Assembly: GCA_022818135.1 (NCBI GenBank)
Contig: JAFMSR010000008.1
Span: 7,988,140-8,052,139 of the forward strand
Source of the DNA: Saxidomus purpurata
Lineage: Eukaryota > Mollusca > Bivalvia > Venerida > Veneridae
Length of the DNA stretch: 64,000 bases
Direction of reading: 5' to 3'
The notes beneath the pieces are model-generated. The model was not told the DNA's origin, did not search any database, and saw only the letters and a program-made list of their open reading frames with translations. The translations under genes and the position numbers were made by a program. Of the stretch, positions 49,901-61,599 are shown one piece after another. The first letter of the stretch is position 1. Every line of letters starts with the position of its first letter.

Positions 49901-52882
49901 CATGTACAAGTATTGGGAAAACTGTGCAAAAATCTTGATGCTGCAGTCTTCTTTTATGAGACATACAAAAAAAAATTCACGAACTGATGTGCTGAAGTTT
50001 TTTTTTTTAATTAAAATGTACACATACAATGCTACAGATACTTACTAAATGTGCTAATCCTGCACCAACCAGGTCAAATAGAACTACAACAGTTTCACCT
50101 GGATGTTTTTCCATAAATCTCTCCATCAAAAATGCAAAATATTTCTTTATAACTGGTAGTAATTGGGGATCTCTGTTGTGTTGTTTTACTTGCAGGTATA
50201 CTGGAAACAGACATTACAGTTATCGAACCCATAAAATACCATACATGATCATGTAACAACATTCTACTAAGACGTTGACCAACACAGAAAATGTCCGACA
50301 TATCTACATATCTTTCTAACTGTTGTAAAACCCTTGAAAACTGCGGAACGTGTTTGGCTCATGAAACTTTGAAGACTCCAACTGTTGCCATAAATAAACC
50401 TGCATACTATTTTTTACAAATTTACTTGTTTAAGCCTCACTGAAAACTTCTTTTTGTGAAACAAGTGAAAGCTGTAAAGTATAAACACAAACTGCTCAGA
50501 CAAACTAAGGGTTAGGGTTTACGAAAAAGGACCACTGCACCCGGGAACGCTGATAATATGCACATCTAGCCATGGGGTACTGATCATTCATATTCAGTTT
50601 GGTTGAAATCCTCCCAGTGATGTAAGAGAGGTTGCGCAGACAAACTAAGGGTTAAGGTCTACAAAAAGGACAATTACTCTGCTAAGAACCACTGAACTGG
50701 AAAATGCTGATGACATGCACAACTTCACTTGGTACTAAACATTTCTACCAAGTTTCAGTAAAATCTTTCCAGGTGTGTAGGAGATGCGCAGATAAATTTT
50801 TGTAACAGAGAGACAGACCACTAATCAATTTGCCCTCCCCCCCAGCACTAGATGGGAGACATTATCAATTTAATTATAATAATATAGGTGCTAAAATACT
50901 AAAATAGTCATTATACATACCAATAGCATGTCCATCTTTGTCATGGTTATGAAAATAAATTGCCCCACTTTCCCAGAACTCTATTGGAAAAGTGTCCTCT
51001 CTACAATCTAAAATTTCCAAAATGTTCATTCATTACCGAAATATCTACAATGCAATTATATTACAAATCTTGATTTTTAACCAAAGAATAATCAAGTTTA
51101 CAAATTCATTAACACAACAACAACTTAGATAGTAAACAAAGTTACAGTTACATGTACAATGTACCAGCATTGTAAAGTATATTTTTTGCAATTAAACTCA
51201 AAGACAAACATGAAAATCTAAATGGGTTTTACAATTACAAGACACAAGCTACTGTGTGGAACATATTTTATGTGTTAATATACATTTTGTTTAGCAATAT
51301 CAAGCTAATTATGTATGTGTCCAAGTAACTGTAAAACAATCAATTGTTCAAATATAAAAAAAAATAAACGTTAGTAATGGTCAACCGTCATAATGAAAGC
51401 TTTACTTAAACTCTTCTGCGTCTGCTCTATCTGACCCTTCGTCTAGTTTACTCAGTTAACTTTTTTTGTTTTTTGTTTTGCTTTAAATTGAGAAGCATAG
51501 CACACAGATAATTATACTAAATGATATTACTACTGAGAAGTCAAAATATGTACCATTCATTTGGAAGTCCTGTCGAAATTTGAGCGATTCATGCAGGTGA
51601 TTGCATGCATCCTGAAGTGTCTCATAGGACCTAATGAATGAGGCAACAAACTCATCATTTTCACGAAACTTTGCAACATCATTTTCATGGTAATGTCCTT
51701 CATCAATATCTCCTGAAGGAAAGTTATAAACTGAATCAATTGAAAGAAAAAAATGCAAACAATGATTGTCAGATGTACCTCGACACTTGCAGCATAAATC
51801 AATACTGAACTATTATGATCATGTGTGTGTGTGTGTGGTGAATATTCAATAATGATTTGCAGTGAAAGTATGTAAAGTGTGTCACTGTGAATTATGTCGA
51901 AATAAAGAAATATATATAAGAGCTGGTTTACAAAAGCCTGTAAACAGTTTTGTGGGGAAATGATGGTTCCAACACTATATTAATGATAAGTTCTGGAGAA
52001 AGCAAGATCCCATTTTATTAGTTTGGTTCTTAAATAAATTTGTAAAAAGACAAAACAAAGTCTGAAAAAAGCATAAATATATTTGCCAATTCTATGCAGA
52101 GCTACAGATAAGCTGCGTATTTGCGTAAATACGCAATCAAAATCGGCAAAAAAGCAATTGAAATAACAACCCTAGCGTACAGAAAAGCAAAGGAAAATAT
52201 GTTTACGCATTTGCTTTTTAAATCGCTGCGTATCAAAAGTGAATAAACTGAAATCGTATTTATAGACTGTTCCAGCAATGACAGTGAGCAATGCCTTTCC
52301 ACTAAATAGCGAACATTGAATCGGCAAGGATTATCCTTTTCGTATGTTTTGTTTTTTAATCAAGTTGTTAACCAGTCTTGGCAGACATTTAGTATTTCCG
52401 GCTACATTTTGTAAACAAGTTTGTCCCGATACGCAAATGATTTTCTAAAAAAAGCAATTCCTTTCTGGACAAAAAGCAAATGATCAAAATATGATGGGGT
52501 AAAAAAATTTTGCTACTCATTTGAAAATTAAAAAAAGCAATTGGTGAAAAAGTAATGGGGTAAATACCCAATTACAAAAAAGACCCTTTTGAAGCAATAA
52601 AACATAGAACCACAGTCACAGGTCGGTACCTCTGGCCAGCTGTGTTTACCTTCTAAAATGATCACATGACATTTGTTTTTGAATGTTAATTTGGCAGAAA
52701 ACAGGTGAAATGTACCTGAATGCTTCGACAGAAATAGTTCTCTCAACTTTCTGGCCTTTTCAGCAACACTCTGAAATAGAAAACATAAACTTGTATGAAA
52801 TGCCAGTTAAAAACATCGTTGATAATGTAAATTCAACTGTAGTTCATCAAATTACCTCATCGTTGTTGCCTCCCTCTGCCAT
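40796..52882 (-). CDS. MOSPD2: MOSPD2 (motile sperm domain-containing protein 2), complete
   Basis: Sixteen coding exons, all with GT-AG borders and consistent phase: 52882-52856, 52770-52716, 51712-51554, 51007-50921, 50200-50046, 49019-48959, 48341-48303, 47322-47198, 46716-46612, 46062-46003, 45463-45348, 45088-44989, 44547-44451, 42238-42115, 41652-41553, 40984-40796. They sum to 1599 nt, 532 aa, close to the human length of 518. The order is an N-terminal leader MAEGGNNDE, a CRAL-TRIO (SEC14-like) domain (about 80-238), an acidic variable linker, an MSP domain (about 326-445) and a C-terminal anchor (about 487-510). In other animals the protein sits in the ER membrane, and its MSP domain holds FFAT-motif partners on other organelles, making contact sites. 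DMEFIKFVINCFKMYYPK and SPEKYRVRP are close to the vertebrate sequences. No frameshift or missing exon. Confidence 0.96.
41553..45463 (-). CDS. MOSPD2: MOSPD2 exons 11-15: MSP domain
   Basis: Exon 11 ends ...SFIGRLLTI and joins CPAEELEF of exon 12 across a phase-2 intron; exon 13 supplies VKTTSPEKYRVRPSSG, the VAP-like surface that binds FFAT motifs; exon 14 supplies KDKFLIMAMEV and IMEHR; exon 15 begins LRC and continues as a Ser/Thr-rich linker. The order and spacing match the VAP-type MSP fold. Confidence 0.93.
41868..42062 (-). mobile_element. tRNA-derived SINE copy in a MOSPD2 intron
   Basis: Same family as 8739-8893 (GACCCTCAATC, CCATCGTTC, AGTACTAG). The A- and B-boxes are eroded, so it is an older copy. 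It lies between exons 14 and 15. Confidence 0.65.
42388..43465 (+). repeat. Dispersed element with internal 178-bp tandem repeats
   Basis: It starts GGACAAGAGCTGTCCCTCAC and ends with a GACGGACGGACAGACAGACG run followed by TGCCTCCCTTCGGGGGCA. Inside, GTGACCTTGACCTTTG recurs at 42552, 42730, 42908, 43086 and 43256, a 178-bp period. Located in MOSPD2 intron 13. The 63-64-codon frames on both strands repeat with the unit and are not genes. Confidence 0.88.
43770..44270. repeat. 18-bp minisatellite (ATGTCACCTTTTAATACC)
   Basis: About 28 copies in MOSPD2 intron 13. Three variant positions (ATG/ACA/ACT at the start and TTTTAA/TTTAAA in the middle) occur in recurring blocks. The 18-bp unit keeps both strands open for 160-170 codons (SPFNT and VLKGD repeats), which is a by-product of the period. 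Confidence 0.95.
46850..47000 (-). mobile_element. Possible tRNA-derived repeat relic
   Basis: On the minus strand GGCAAAGCGCTGTAATGG is followed by GGGGTTGGATCCCCACC, reminiscent of A- and B-box spacing in SINE heads. No cloverleaf can be drawn. It lies in MOSPD2 intron 8. Confidence 0.3.
47198..51712 (-). CDS. MOSPD2: MOSPD2 exons 3-8: CRAL-TRIO domain
   Basis: These six exons encode residues about 28-236. Landmarks are SGAIYFHNHDKDGHAIG (exon 4), ETVVVLFDLVGAGLAHL (exon 5), DMEFIKFVINCFKMYYPK (exon 6), EMPWLFN in a 39-nt microexon (exon 7, 48303-48341), and AAWKIIKQML plus DQLWEHMGG (exon 8). The last motif matches the family's conserved LPPHMGG end. Introns contain only repeats. Confidence 0.93.
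47920..48112. mobile_element. Short TIR element (TACAGTCAAACCTG ... CAGGTTTGACTGTA)
   Basis: Perfect 14-bp inverted termini flank 193 bp that repeats GGTCTTTAT and GACAGGT. TA at each end may be the target duplication. It lies in MOSPD2 intron 7. The form matches small non-autonomous elements with ACAGTnAAACC ends known in many invertebrates. Confidence 0.8.
49290..49850. repeat. Dispersed repeat with internal near-tandem copies
   Basis: CCAACAAGGGGTTTTGTAGATG, CTTCATACTGATGCTTCCC and CCTGTGACCTTGACAC recur two or three times at about 130-bp spacing. In MOSPD2 intron 5. Confidence 0.6.
50500..50870. repeat. Two tandem copies of a 130-bp repeat
   Basis: GCAGACAAACTAAGGGTTA begins copies at about 50497 and 50636; both continue with ATGCACA and TTTCAGT...AAATC. 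In MOSPD2 intron 4. Confidence 0.6.
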
Positions 52883-52925
52883 TTTTGTTTTCGTCTGCTT
52901 GAACTTCCGGGTTGCGATTTGCGTG
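52883..52925 (-). promoter_or_regulatory. Likely MOSPD2 core promoter/start region with ETS-like site
   Basis: CCGGAAGT on the minus strand (52903-52910) is a classical ETS-family site, common at housekeeping promoters, only 20-30 bp upstream of the start codon. The start itself, AAAAATGGCAGAG, resembles the short-5'UTR initiator in which a YY1-like site overlaps the ATG. Function is inferred from position and motif. Confidence 0.4.
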
Positions 52926-54220
52926 AGAATAGCAAGTCGTTACAAATAACAGATAGGGTTTCGTGCATGTGTTGAAAACTTATTTACTCTAGATAAGGTA
53001 GTCACAAGAAACCTGTTTATAAGATGTAAATGGTGCTCTATTAAACGAAGTGTGTGATAATGTTTTTTTCGTAACATTGATTAAGAAGAGTCGCCCTCCT
53101 TACTGTAAATTATAGATTGCTCTTTCCTGATTGTCTCGTAACCTAGTTGATTCGTACCCTAGTTATTTCGTACTCAAATTGGAAACCCGTTTCTCTTTTA
53201 TGATATCACGTATTTTAATCATTTTGTTAATTAAATTCTTATTGGATACAAGAAACACGTTCAAATAAGGGGGCTTGTCTCCTCGTCTGACTGAGACTAC
53301 CTAATGCAAATTGTTAATTTGGCGTTTCAGTGTGACCCCTTTCACAGATCTGGTATTTTATAACTGTCACACCTCTAGAAGATGAACAACTATAAAATAT
53401 CACACCTCTAGAAGGTGAACAACTATAAAATATCAGTCTATAAATTTGGTTTGCCTTCATAGTCGAAATAGACTACTATGCAAAATAATATATTTTGCTT
53501 ACAACGACACTTCCAACCTCAGACTATAACGCTGGTTCATTAAAATTTCTTTTAAAAAAGAGCAGAATAGGGAAACACTGCTGCCAAGCAAAAGGGTGGC
53601 TGTGAAACTGTCAATTGACACATCAGTTCATTCTCGATTACTGGTAAATTATTAAAGTTTACAATACATTATCGTGCGTACTGTAACTCTAGTCACTCCA
53701 TTCCACTATCTACCCTGACTCACACATTTCATTTGTACTTCTTCTCCCTTTGAGGAACAGAATCGCTCTTTTGTTTATCCTCAGACCTAGTATTGTTTGG
53801 AGGTAATCACGCAAAACTAATGGCAGGTTCTAGGGGCATGTCCATTAATTTTGAAAAAAGTCCCATTAGCACTTTGTATGTATTCTAAAAAGCTCTTTTA
53901 TAACCAAGTCAAATTTCTTATTAGCAAACTTTTGTTTGAAAATCATTTCTAAAAATGCTTTTTAAATCCAAAGTACATAACATTCAATAAATATACTACT
54001 TCTTGCAATGGTATTGTAAAGTAAATAGCGAAGTGAACAGAATACATTATATCATGAATAAGATAGAAATGTATACCTGTAAGTGGACATTATTTTAGAT
54101 TAAACAGAACACAATTCTATAATTATTCTATCCGTAACTTTAGAATCTAATTACCAGTATCTAAAGAGCTAATGAGACTTCAAACATTCAAAGCTTTGAC
54201 ATTTCTTTTCTAGGTGAGTG
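52926..54220. other. Intergenic region between the divergent MOSPD2 and AIMP1 genes
   Basis: About 1.3 kb. A direct repeat (CACACCTCTAGAAGATGAAC / CACACCTCTAGAAGGTGAAC) sits near 53370-53420. A polypyrimidine-AG (TTTCTTTTCTAG, ending 54213) eight bases before the AIMP1 ATG is a good 3' splice site, so AIMP1 probably has a 5' untranslated exon further left, closer to MOSPD2. No coding exon seen. Confidence 0.5.
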
Positions 54221-57200
54221 ATGTCGTCTGCTGCAGTTATTCAGAGATTAGTTCAGAGAGCCAAACAAGCAGAAGAAATTATTTCACAGCTTAAGGCACA
54301 GATAGAGAATGTGAAACAAGCTGCTGGTATGATGGTTAACTCATTTGTAAAGGAAAGAAATTATTTGAAATTAATTACAACAGCAGGGCACTAGACAACT
54401 TTTGGGGACAGGTACCCATGCCCTCTGGAAGGGGAACTTTTCGTCATTTTAAGACTAATAGGGGAATTTTTAGCCATATAAATATTACTACTATTCACAC
54501 TTATTAATACTGTTTTCAGTCATTTCCAACAGATGTAGCTACATAATAGTTTTCTGACAAATACAACAAATGATTATGCAAGTTGTTCTACTATATTCAT
54601 TTTTTTCTTTCATGAATTAAAACATCTCAGTGACACATGATTTTTTTTCTTATAAAGGGGAAAAAACATATTATTTTAGGAGGGGAATGGGGCCAATATT
54701 CGGCCCCAAAATCGGCCAAACGAGTGCCCTGCTGTAACAGGAACAGTCTATACTACATAGGTAGATAAGCGAGTTTCATATCCCGGTTATAGAGTATTCC
54801 TGATTATAATAAGCCTAGGTGGCCTGATGTTAATGAGTTTGCTATCTGAGCGAGGACATCCCTTGTCATTTGCAAGTTTGCTATCTCTTGCTTATGTTGC
54901 ATGATGCACCGTATGCTGCAGGGTTGTGAAAGAAATTTGAATTTGTTACCAAAACTTCATTCAGATTTTTAGTTCATTTGACCTGATTCAGACCTAAAAC
55001 ACGTAACTGTGACTTTCGTAATGCAGGGAAGGCCTTGTCTATAAAGTTGTTTAGATTTGCGATTACATCTATACAAGTCTTAATAATAGTGTAAATTACA
55101 TTCATTCAATGAATTTCAATTTTTGATGTAACAGGTTTTTGTCGATGTTTAGAGGTTTTACTCACAAATAAGGTCACAATGCGATGGACTTAAAGTTTAG
55201 GAAGTGGCTTCAAATGTTTTTATCTGTTTCAGCTATAAGTGTTAGTAAACCAGAAGAGGAGAGACTGAAAGTGGAAAATGAACAACTGAGAGCTAAGATA
55301 AATAACTTGAAGACCACACTGATACTGTGTGAAATAAAAAATGGAGGTAATGATATGTTTTCGATCTTGTAGTTAGGGTGACTATCAGCGGGTAAAAGTA
55401 CCTGAAAAATGAATATACATACATGATATATGATGGGCTGACCCCTTCACCAGAAAATGAAATTCTGTTGAAATTGAAGAACATGTATCTACAGTAGAGG
55501 CCTAGCAGTAACAAATTTTGAATATACATGCAAGAAAGGTTCTAAGGAATGGTTTTCCCTTAGTTAATTAAACAACACTAAGTAATACCCGACACTGCGT
55601 TTGAAAATGGCAGTGTTTTATTTTTGTCTTTACAATATTAAAGCCAAATAATTTTACTTTTGCGAGCAGTGTAGACCATGATCAGCTTACATACCTGTGT
55701 AGCCTGTGAGTATCGGTCCTATTGGACAAATCTTTTTTTAGCTCACCTGGCTACGCCAGGGTGAGCTTTTCTGATCGATGATTGTCCGTCGTCCGTCAAC
55801 ATTTTGATTCAAATGACATCTCCTCTGAAACCTCTAGGCCAATGTTGATAAAACTATGCAGGAATGTTCCTTGCATGAAGCTCTACCAAAATTGTTCAAA
55901 GAATTCCATTCCATGCAGAACTCTGGTTGCTATGGCAACAAATAGGAAAAACTTTAAAAATCTTCTTCTCTGAAACCACAAGGCCTAGAGCTTAGATATT
56001 TGGCATGTAGCATTGTCTAGTGGACCTCTACCAAGATTGTTCAAATTATGACCCCCAGGTCAAAATTGACCCCTAACGGGGGGGCACTTAGTTATTGCAT
56101 AGGCATATATAGGAAAAACTTAAAAAATCTTCTTCTCTGAAACCACAAGGCCTAGAGCTAAGATATTTGGCATGTAGCATTGGCTAGTGGACCTCTACCA
56201 AGATTGTTCAAATTATGACCAATGGGTCAAAATTGACCCCGCGGGGGTGGTCACTTAATTTTGCATAGGAATATATAGGAAAAACTTTAAAAATCTTCTT
56301 CTCTGAAACCACAAGGCCTAGAGCTTAGATATTTGGCATGTAGCATTGGCTAGTGGACCTCTACCAAGATTGTTCAAATTATGAGCCCCGGATCAAAATT
56401 GACCCCGCACGGGGGGGTCACTTAGTTTTACATAGGCTTATGTAGGAAAAACTTTAAAAATCTTCTTCTCTGAAACCACAAGGCCTAGAGCTTAGATATT
56501 TGGCATGTAGCATTGGCTAGTGAACCTCTACCAAGATTGTTCAAATTATGACCCTCGGATCAAAATTGACCCTGCACTGGGGGTCACTTAGTTTTACATA
56601 GGCTTATATTGGGAAAACTTTAAAAATCTTTTTCTCTGAAACCACAAGGCCTAGAGCATAGATAATTGGCATGTAGCATTGCCTAGTAGACCTCTTCAAA
56701 GTTTGTTCAACTTATGCCCCTGGGGTCAAAACTGACCTTGCCCGGGGGGGATCATTTGTTTTACAAAGGCGTATATAGGAAAACTTATTTGGTATATAAC
56801 ATTATCTAGTGATCTTCCACCAGGCAAGTGGACTTGTACCAAGGTGAGCGATATAGGGCCATCTTGGCCTTCTTGTAGAAATTGATAATAATTAAAGTGT
56901 TTTGTAATCTTTAAATTTTGTTTTAAGTGAAACAAATACCTATTCCACTGAAGAAACCAAAGTTGGAAGCAGTTGAGCCAAGTGTTGTGCCCTCCACCCC
57001 ACAGCCAAGTGCCATAAAGACGGAGCAGAACCCAGAGGCATCCAAGGAAACCAAACCTCAGAAAGGGAAACAAGGAAAAGCCGAACAGCCCAACAAGAAA
57101 AAAGGCGATGGTGTGTACAGCTTTTTACCTATGGATATAATATTCCAAATGAAGAAAGTTCATTAAATTAATACACGTTTCTCAAAGGATAGATGTTAAA

Positions 57201-60200
57201 CTATCCTTTCTCCTTCTTAATTGACATTTAGTTACAAGAGTCTTACACAAAGGTTTGATTAATACATTTGCGATGCAGTTAATATTGAAAAAGACAGTAA
57301 GAGTAAAAAAATTTTAAGTGGTAATGTTTTTTGCCTTATGAGACTTAAGTATATGTTTCATCCATTGGCACAGTGACACTGGCATGACCCATCAAGAGAT
57401 TTGCCTTTTGTAAATAGTATTCTCTAACCAAGTTATATAAAAAATACCTAGTTTTAGTATATTTACTTTTTGTTTGCCACTGTGCAGATGTACGTCTGAT
57501 TTTTACCGTGCATAATGCCGGAGATGATGAAACGTACAACCCCATAGATAATTGGATTTTCTAACCACTTTATAAGTAGTCTGTTATGATTAAAAGTGAA
57601 TTCAATTCAGTACATGTATGTTTACTTAACTGGCTTTAAATGATGTTTGTAAAACATACTTCAAATGCTTCATTTGTGTCAAATGTAATGTGGCATCCAA
57701 TTTGACATCCTATCTTGGCGTGTCATCGAGGTTCCAAAGACTTAAAAAATTATTTATATATATTTCATTGAGAAGATGCCGATGATCAATTTACGGTACT
57801 CCCATGCTGTATAATTATGTCCATGTATCGCTGATTTGGAACATCGAAACAGCCAAATGATTTTACCAAGAGGTGAAAAATGTCAGTACTATGTTGGATA
57901 TCATAGCAAGTGTGAAGCTAATTGTTAGTCAGCTGATTAGCATTGATTTTAGATACATTGTACATGTATACATATGCGTAAATGCTATGGATGTGTATCT
58001 TGTATAAAATTCTAGAAGCTATACATTATTTTACAATAAAATACATCACATCCAATCGCATTGTGTGCTTGTAAATTACTATGGAATGTTGCAAAGCATC
58101 GAACATAGTTCGTGGTATTTTTCAAATTGTGTTGGAATCGAAATAATAAATGCATCTCTGTATTTTATTGTGGAATAGAATACAGCCAGGTGTTTGGATG
58201 CAATACATTAAATCACTCATGCTACGCACTCGTAATTTAATTACTACACATCCGAATTTCTGACTGTATTTTATTAAATGATAAAATACAGGGACACATT
58301 GATTATTACTTAAACACTTTAACAGTAAAATATGTCTTTTAAATCTTAATTTAGATGCAGGTAAACCTAAGAAGGCTCAAGCTGCAGGTGATGCTGACAG
58401 GCCGATAGATATATCACGTCTTGATCTGCGTGTTGGCAAGATAGTGGGTGTGAAGAAACACCCAGATGCAGACAGTCTGTATGTAGAGGATGTGGACCTT
58501 GGAGAAGGGCAGACACGTACAATTGTATCAGGCCTGGTGAAACATGTACCTATAGAGGAGGTCAGTACCCCAACCTGTCTCGGCAAAACGGTCTCTACAG
58601 CTCTCTTGGTTCAAATCCTGCAAAGGAGGACTTCTGTAATGTTGATAAGATCTGTAGATCGGTTAGGGTATAATTATGTTGTCATTGCTAGAAATAACGC
58701 CCATTGAAATGATTGAATGGTATTTTGGCCAAACACTTTTCATGAATAGTGAATTGCTAATTGCTTATGCATATTAAGTTGAGAGTGTATTATCCAGATA
58801 TTAATTTGCGGGCATTGTTACGGGACAATTGTGCATTTAATGGAAATTTCAATGAAATTTGTTTTCCAAATTAATTGCCCATGGTGCATGGAGTTCCCCA
58901 ACCCCCGCATTGTCTTCACCATTGTAACGGTAACATAAAAGTCTGATTGTGGCCGGGAGAGAGACAACATTGGAATCACTTGGTCATTTTCATTGAGCTT
59001 CATCTAGTACCAAATTTATAAATAAATATTAAACTTAATGAGTATTTGCTGCATTGATTTTTAAACATTTTATACATTGACACAATTATTGTAGTACTGG
59101 TAAGTTTTAAGGTAAGTGACTCAATAACAAGCTGCAATTATCTCCCCTTTCACATCATTTACTTCAAGCTAAATTTGCTTTCAAATTTTGTACGAAAGTA
59201 AGGAATATAACACTATTATACTTACTTTCTTAAAATGCATAACATTGTAAGTTACCTCCCTTGATAAACTTTCACAATACATTTATGTAGTGTATACAAA
59301 TCTTACATCATGTATATCACTAGCACCTATGAAAGAAATTGTAAAAGTCACTGTTGGATTCATAATCCTAGAAATATTGCACAATTTGATGATGTCATAA
59401 GACACACTTTGATGTCATTATAAGACACAATTTGATGTCATAATAAGGGTTCAATTTGATGATGTCATTATGTGATGTCATTATAGGGCTCAGTTTGATG
59501 TCATTACAGGGTGCAATTTGATGTCATTATAAAGGCTATTTTTTTATGTCATTTTAAGGCGCAATTTGCTGTCATTATAGGGCACAATTTAATGTCATTA
59601 TATTAATGTCATTATAAGGTGCCATTTGATGTCATTATAAGGAAAAAATCAGATGTCATTATATGGCACAATTTGATGTCATTATAAGGCGCCATAAGTT
59701 GTCATTGTAAGGGCACAATTTAATGTCATTATAAGGTGCAAATTGATGTCATTATAAGGTGCCATTTGATGTCATTATAAGGAAAAATAAGATGTCATTA
59801 TATGGCACAATTTGATGTCATAATAAGGTGCAATTTGATGTCATTATATGGCACAATTTCATGTCATTATAAGGCACAATTTCATGTCATTATAAGGCGC
59901 CATAAGTTGTCATTATAGGGCACTATTTGATGTCATAATAAGGTGCAATTTGATGTCATTATAAGGTCCCAATTTGATTTCATTAAAAGGCAAAATTAGA
60001 TTTCATTATAAGGCACGAGTTGATGTCATTATAAGGTGCAATTTGCTTGCTTTCTTTGCTTCAGTAATCAAACTCATCCAGCTAAAGTATATTAAAATTC
60101 ATTTTGTAATGTACAACAATCTTAAAAAATAAAGTGATAAAGGAAGCTTTAAATTTTTTGCAAATTTCTTTCATAGATGCAGGACAGATTGGCCGTGTTC

Positions 60201-61270
60201 ATGTGTAACCTGAAGGCAGCAAAGATGCGAGGGATTCTGTCACAGGGAATGATCATGTGCGCAAGTTGTCCTGAGAAAGTAGAAATTCTTCTACCACCAC
60301 CGGGAGCTCAGATTGGCGATCGGGTGTTTGCAAAAGATTACCCAGGTACTTTCTTTAGAGCCTTTATTCACATGCTTAGAAGTGTTTGAAAATTTATAAT
60401 TCACAACAGGATTATTTGAGCGGTGTGGCAGTTGTAAAAAATCTGCAAGTGCATACAGTCAGTGTTGTCATTTATACACATGTATTTACCATGTAAGGCA
60501 GATTTATGATGTAATAAAAAGTATATGTGTCAAGTACCTGTGCCGTAAACAGGTATGTTGTTGAGTAGTTGCTTACATATTTCTTACCATATTTGTTTAT
60601 AACCTCCTTCAAAGTTGTTTTGGTAGTCAAGTGGTCTGAGGCATTATTGCGTTGCATATTAAGGGAGTTCTGATTTACAGTCTGGTTTAGATCGAGGTGC
60701 GGGCTTTGATACATTAAATCAACAGAAAATCAAGGTACTTGAGGTTTGAAGATAAAAAAAGTGCATGCAGGTACAACCTTGTCCTTGCAACCACCTGAGT
60801 TAAGCAACAACCTGACATATGCAACCACTTTATATTCCTCCCTTGTAAGTTTAAGATGATAGCAATTCATCCTGAGTTAAGACCCACCTGTCTTCAGAGA
60901 CCACAATTTCAGTTTCTGCTGTGTGGTCGTTTAAGACAGGTTTTACTGTAGTAAATATACATCGACATTTATGATAATGAAAGGCATAAGAAATACGCAG
61001 TAAGATGTCTTTTCGTAAGTTTTGACATAAATTTTTATGACTGTCACCTTTTGAATGACTTCAGCGGTTTTGAATAACACAGTTTTCTTGTTTTCTATTC
61101 TAGGAGAGCCTGATGCACTAATGAACCCTAAGAAGAAGATTTGGGAAACAATAAAACCTGATCTGGTAACAGATGCCAGTAAAGTGGCATCATATAAAGG
61201 TTCTCAGCTCATAATTGAAGGAAAGGGTCCACTTGTGGCCCCTACAAGGGCTAATACCCAGATATCTTAA
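54221..61270 (+). CDS. AIMP1: AIMP1 (p43, multi-tRNA-synthetase complex scaffold), complete
   Basis: Six coding exons with GT-AG borders and consistent phase: 54221-54326, 55233-55346, 56928-57110, 58355-58560, 60177-60345, 61104-61270. They sum to 945 nt, 314 aa (human 312). Residues 1-73 are heptad-rich ([33 protein letters not shown]) and in other animals form the coiled coil that joins arginyl-tRNA synthetase to the complex. Residues 74-149 are a Lys/Pro/Glu-rich linker ([17 protein letters not shown]). Residues about 150-314 form the OB-fold tRNA-binding/EMAP-II domain: [61 protein letters not shown] and [14 protein letters not shown]. No frameshift or missing exon. A polyadenylation signal follows at 61421. 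Confidence 0.97.
55741..56876 (+). repeat. Dispersed element with five 167-bp tandem units, in AIMP1 intron 2
   Basis: It opens with a hairpin (GCTCACCTGGCTACGCCAGGGTGAGC) and closes with AGGTGAGCGATATAGGGCCA. Units containing AACCACAAGGCCTAGAGC start at about 55982, 56149, 56316, 56482 and 56648, a period of 166-167 bp. A related inverted segment lies at 11520-11880. Confidence 0.9.
57181..58354. other. AIMP1 intron 3, no further feature
   Basis: AT-rich. Around 58010-58300 phrases such as TATTTTATT and AATAAAATAC recur in both orientations, probably the remains of a small palindromic element. Confidence 0.35.
58355..61270 (+). CDS. AIMP1: AIMP1 exons 4-6: tRNA-binding/EMAP-II domain
   Basis: The most conserved part. 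Exon 4 ends VPIEE before a non-consensus donor (GAG|GTCAGT), exon 5 starts [12 protein letters not shown], and exon 6 starts within [12 protein letters not shown] and ends TRANTQIS with TAA at 61268-61270. The reading frame continues past the exon 4 donor (to 58707), so retention would give a truncated protein. Confidence 0.95.
59390..60050. repeat. 22-bp minisatellite (TTGATGTCATTATAAGGCGCAA) in AIMP1 intron 4
   Basis: About 28 imperfect copies. The core GATGTCATTATAAGG is well kept and the linker varies (GCACAATT, TGCAATT, GCCATAAG). Confidence 0.9.
60771..60950. mobile_element. Short element with GACAGGTTTTACTGTA terminus
   Basis: The right end reads AAGACAGGTTTTACTGTA, matching the termini at 47920-48112 and 4679-4862; the left end (CAGGTACAACCTTGTCC) is a decayed mirror. 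The interior repeats GCAACCACCTGAGTTAAG-like phrases. In AIMP1 intron 5. Confidence 0.55.
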
Positions 61271-61420
61271 CATCACTCTTTAAATACTTGTATACAGAAA
61301 TGACATTAAAAGATGAAATAACATAATTGTGAGTGTGTTTGTTTTTGTCATGTTGATTTTAGTCTCAGAATTATTCAGACAGATTTTATTTCAAAGTTTG
61401 TGTTTTTCTTTCAGTAAATT

Positions 61421-61426
61421 AATAAA
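61421..61426 (+). terminator. AIMP1: Candidate AIMP1 polyadenylation signal
   Basis: AATAAA 150 bp after the stop codon, the first canonical hexamer downstream. Confidence 0.5.
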
Positions 61427-61599
61427 ATAATTTTCAATTATCATTAAAAAAAAACGACACAGGACAGTGAATGCTGTATCAAGGTAGAACTACTAGTTTG
61501 GAAAATGCATAATTCAAATGAAAATATAGATAGAATTTATTTCCTGTCGAAAAAAATGCTACTATGAGGAGACTGGTTTTTTGAGACTGTATGTTTAAC

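Noticed and set aside
56726..57073. 115-codon minus-strand frame
   Set aside because: It is antisense to AIMP1 exon 3 and the adjoining repeat; the plus strand carries the recognised gene.
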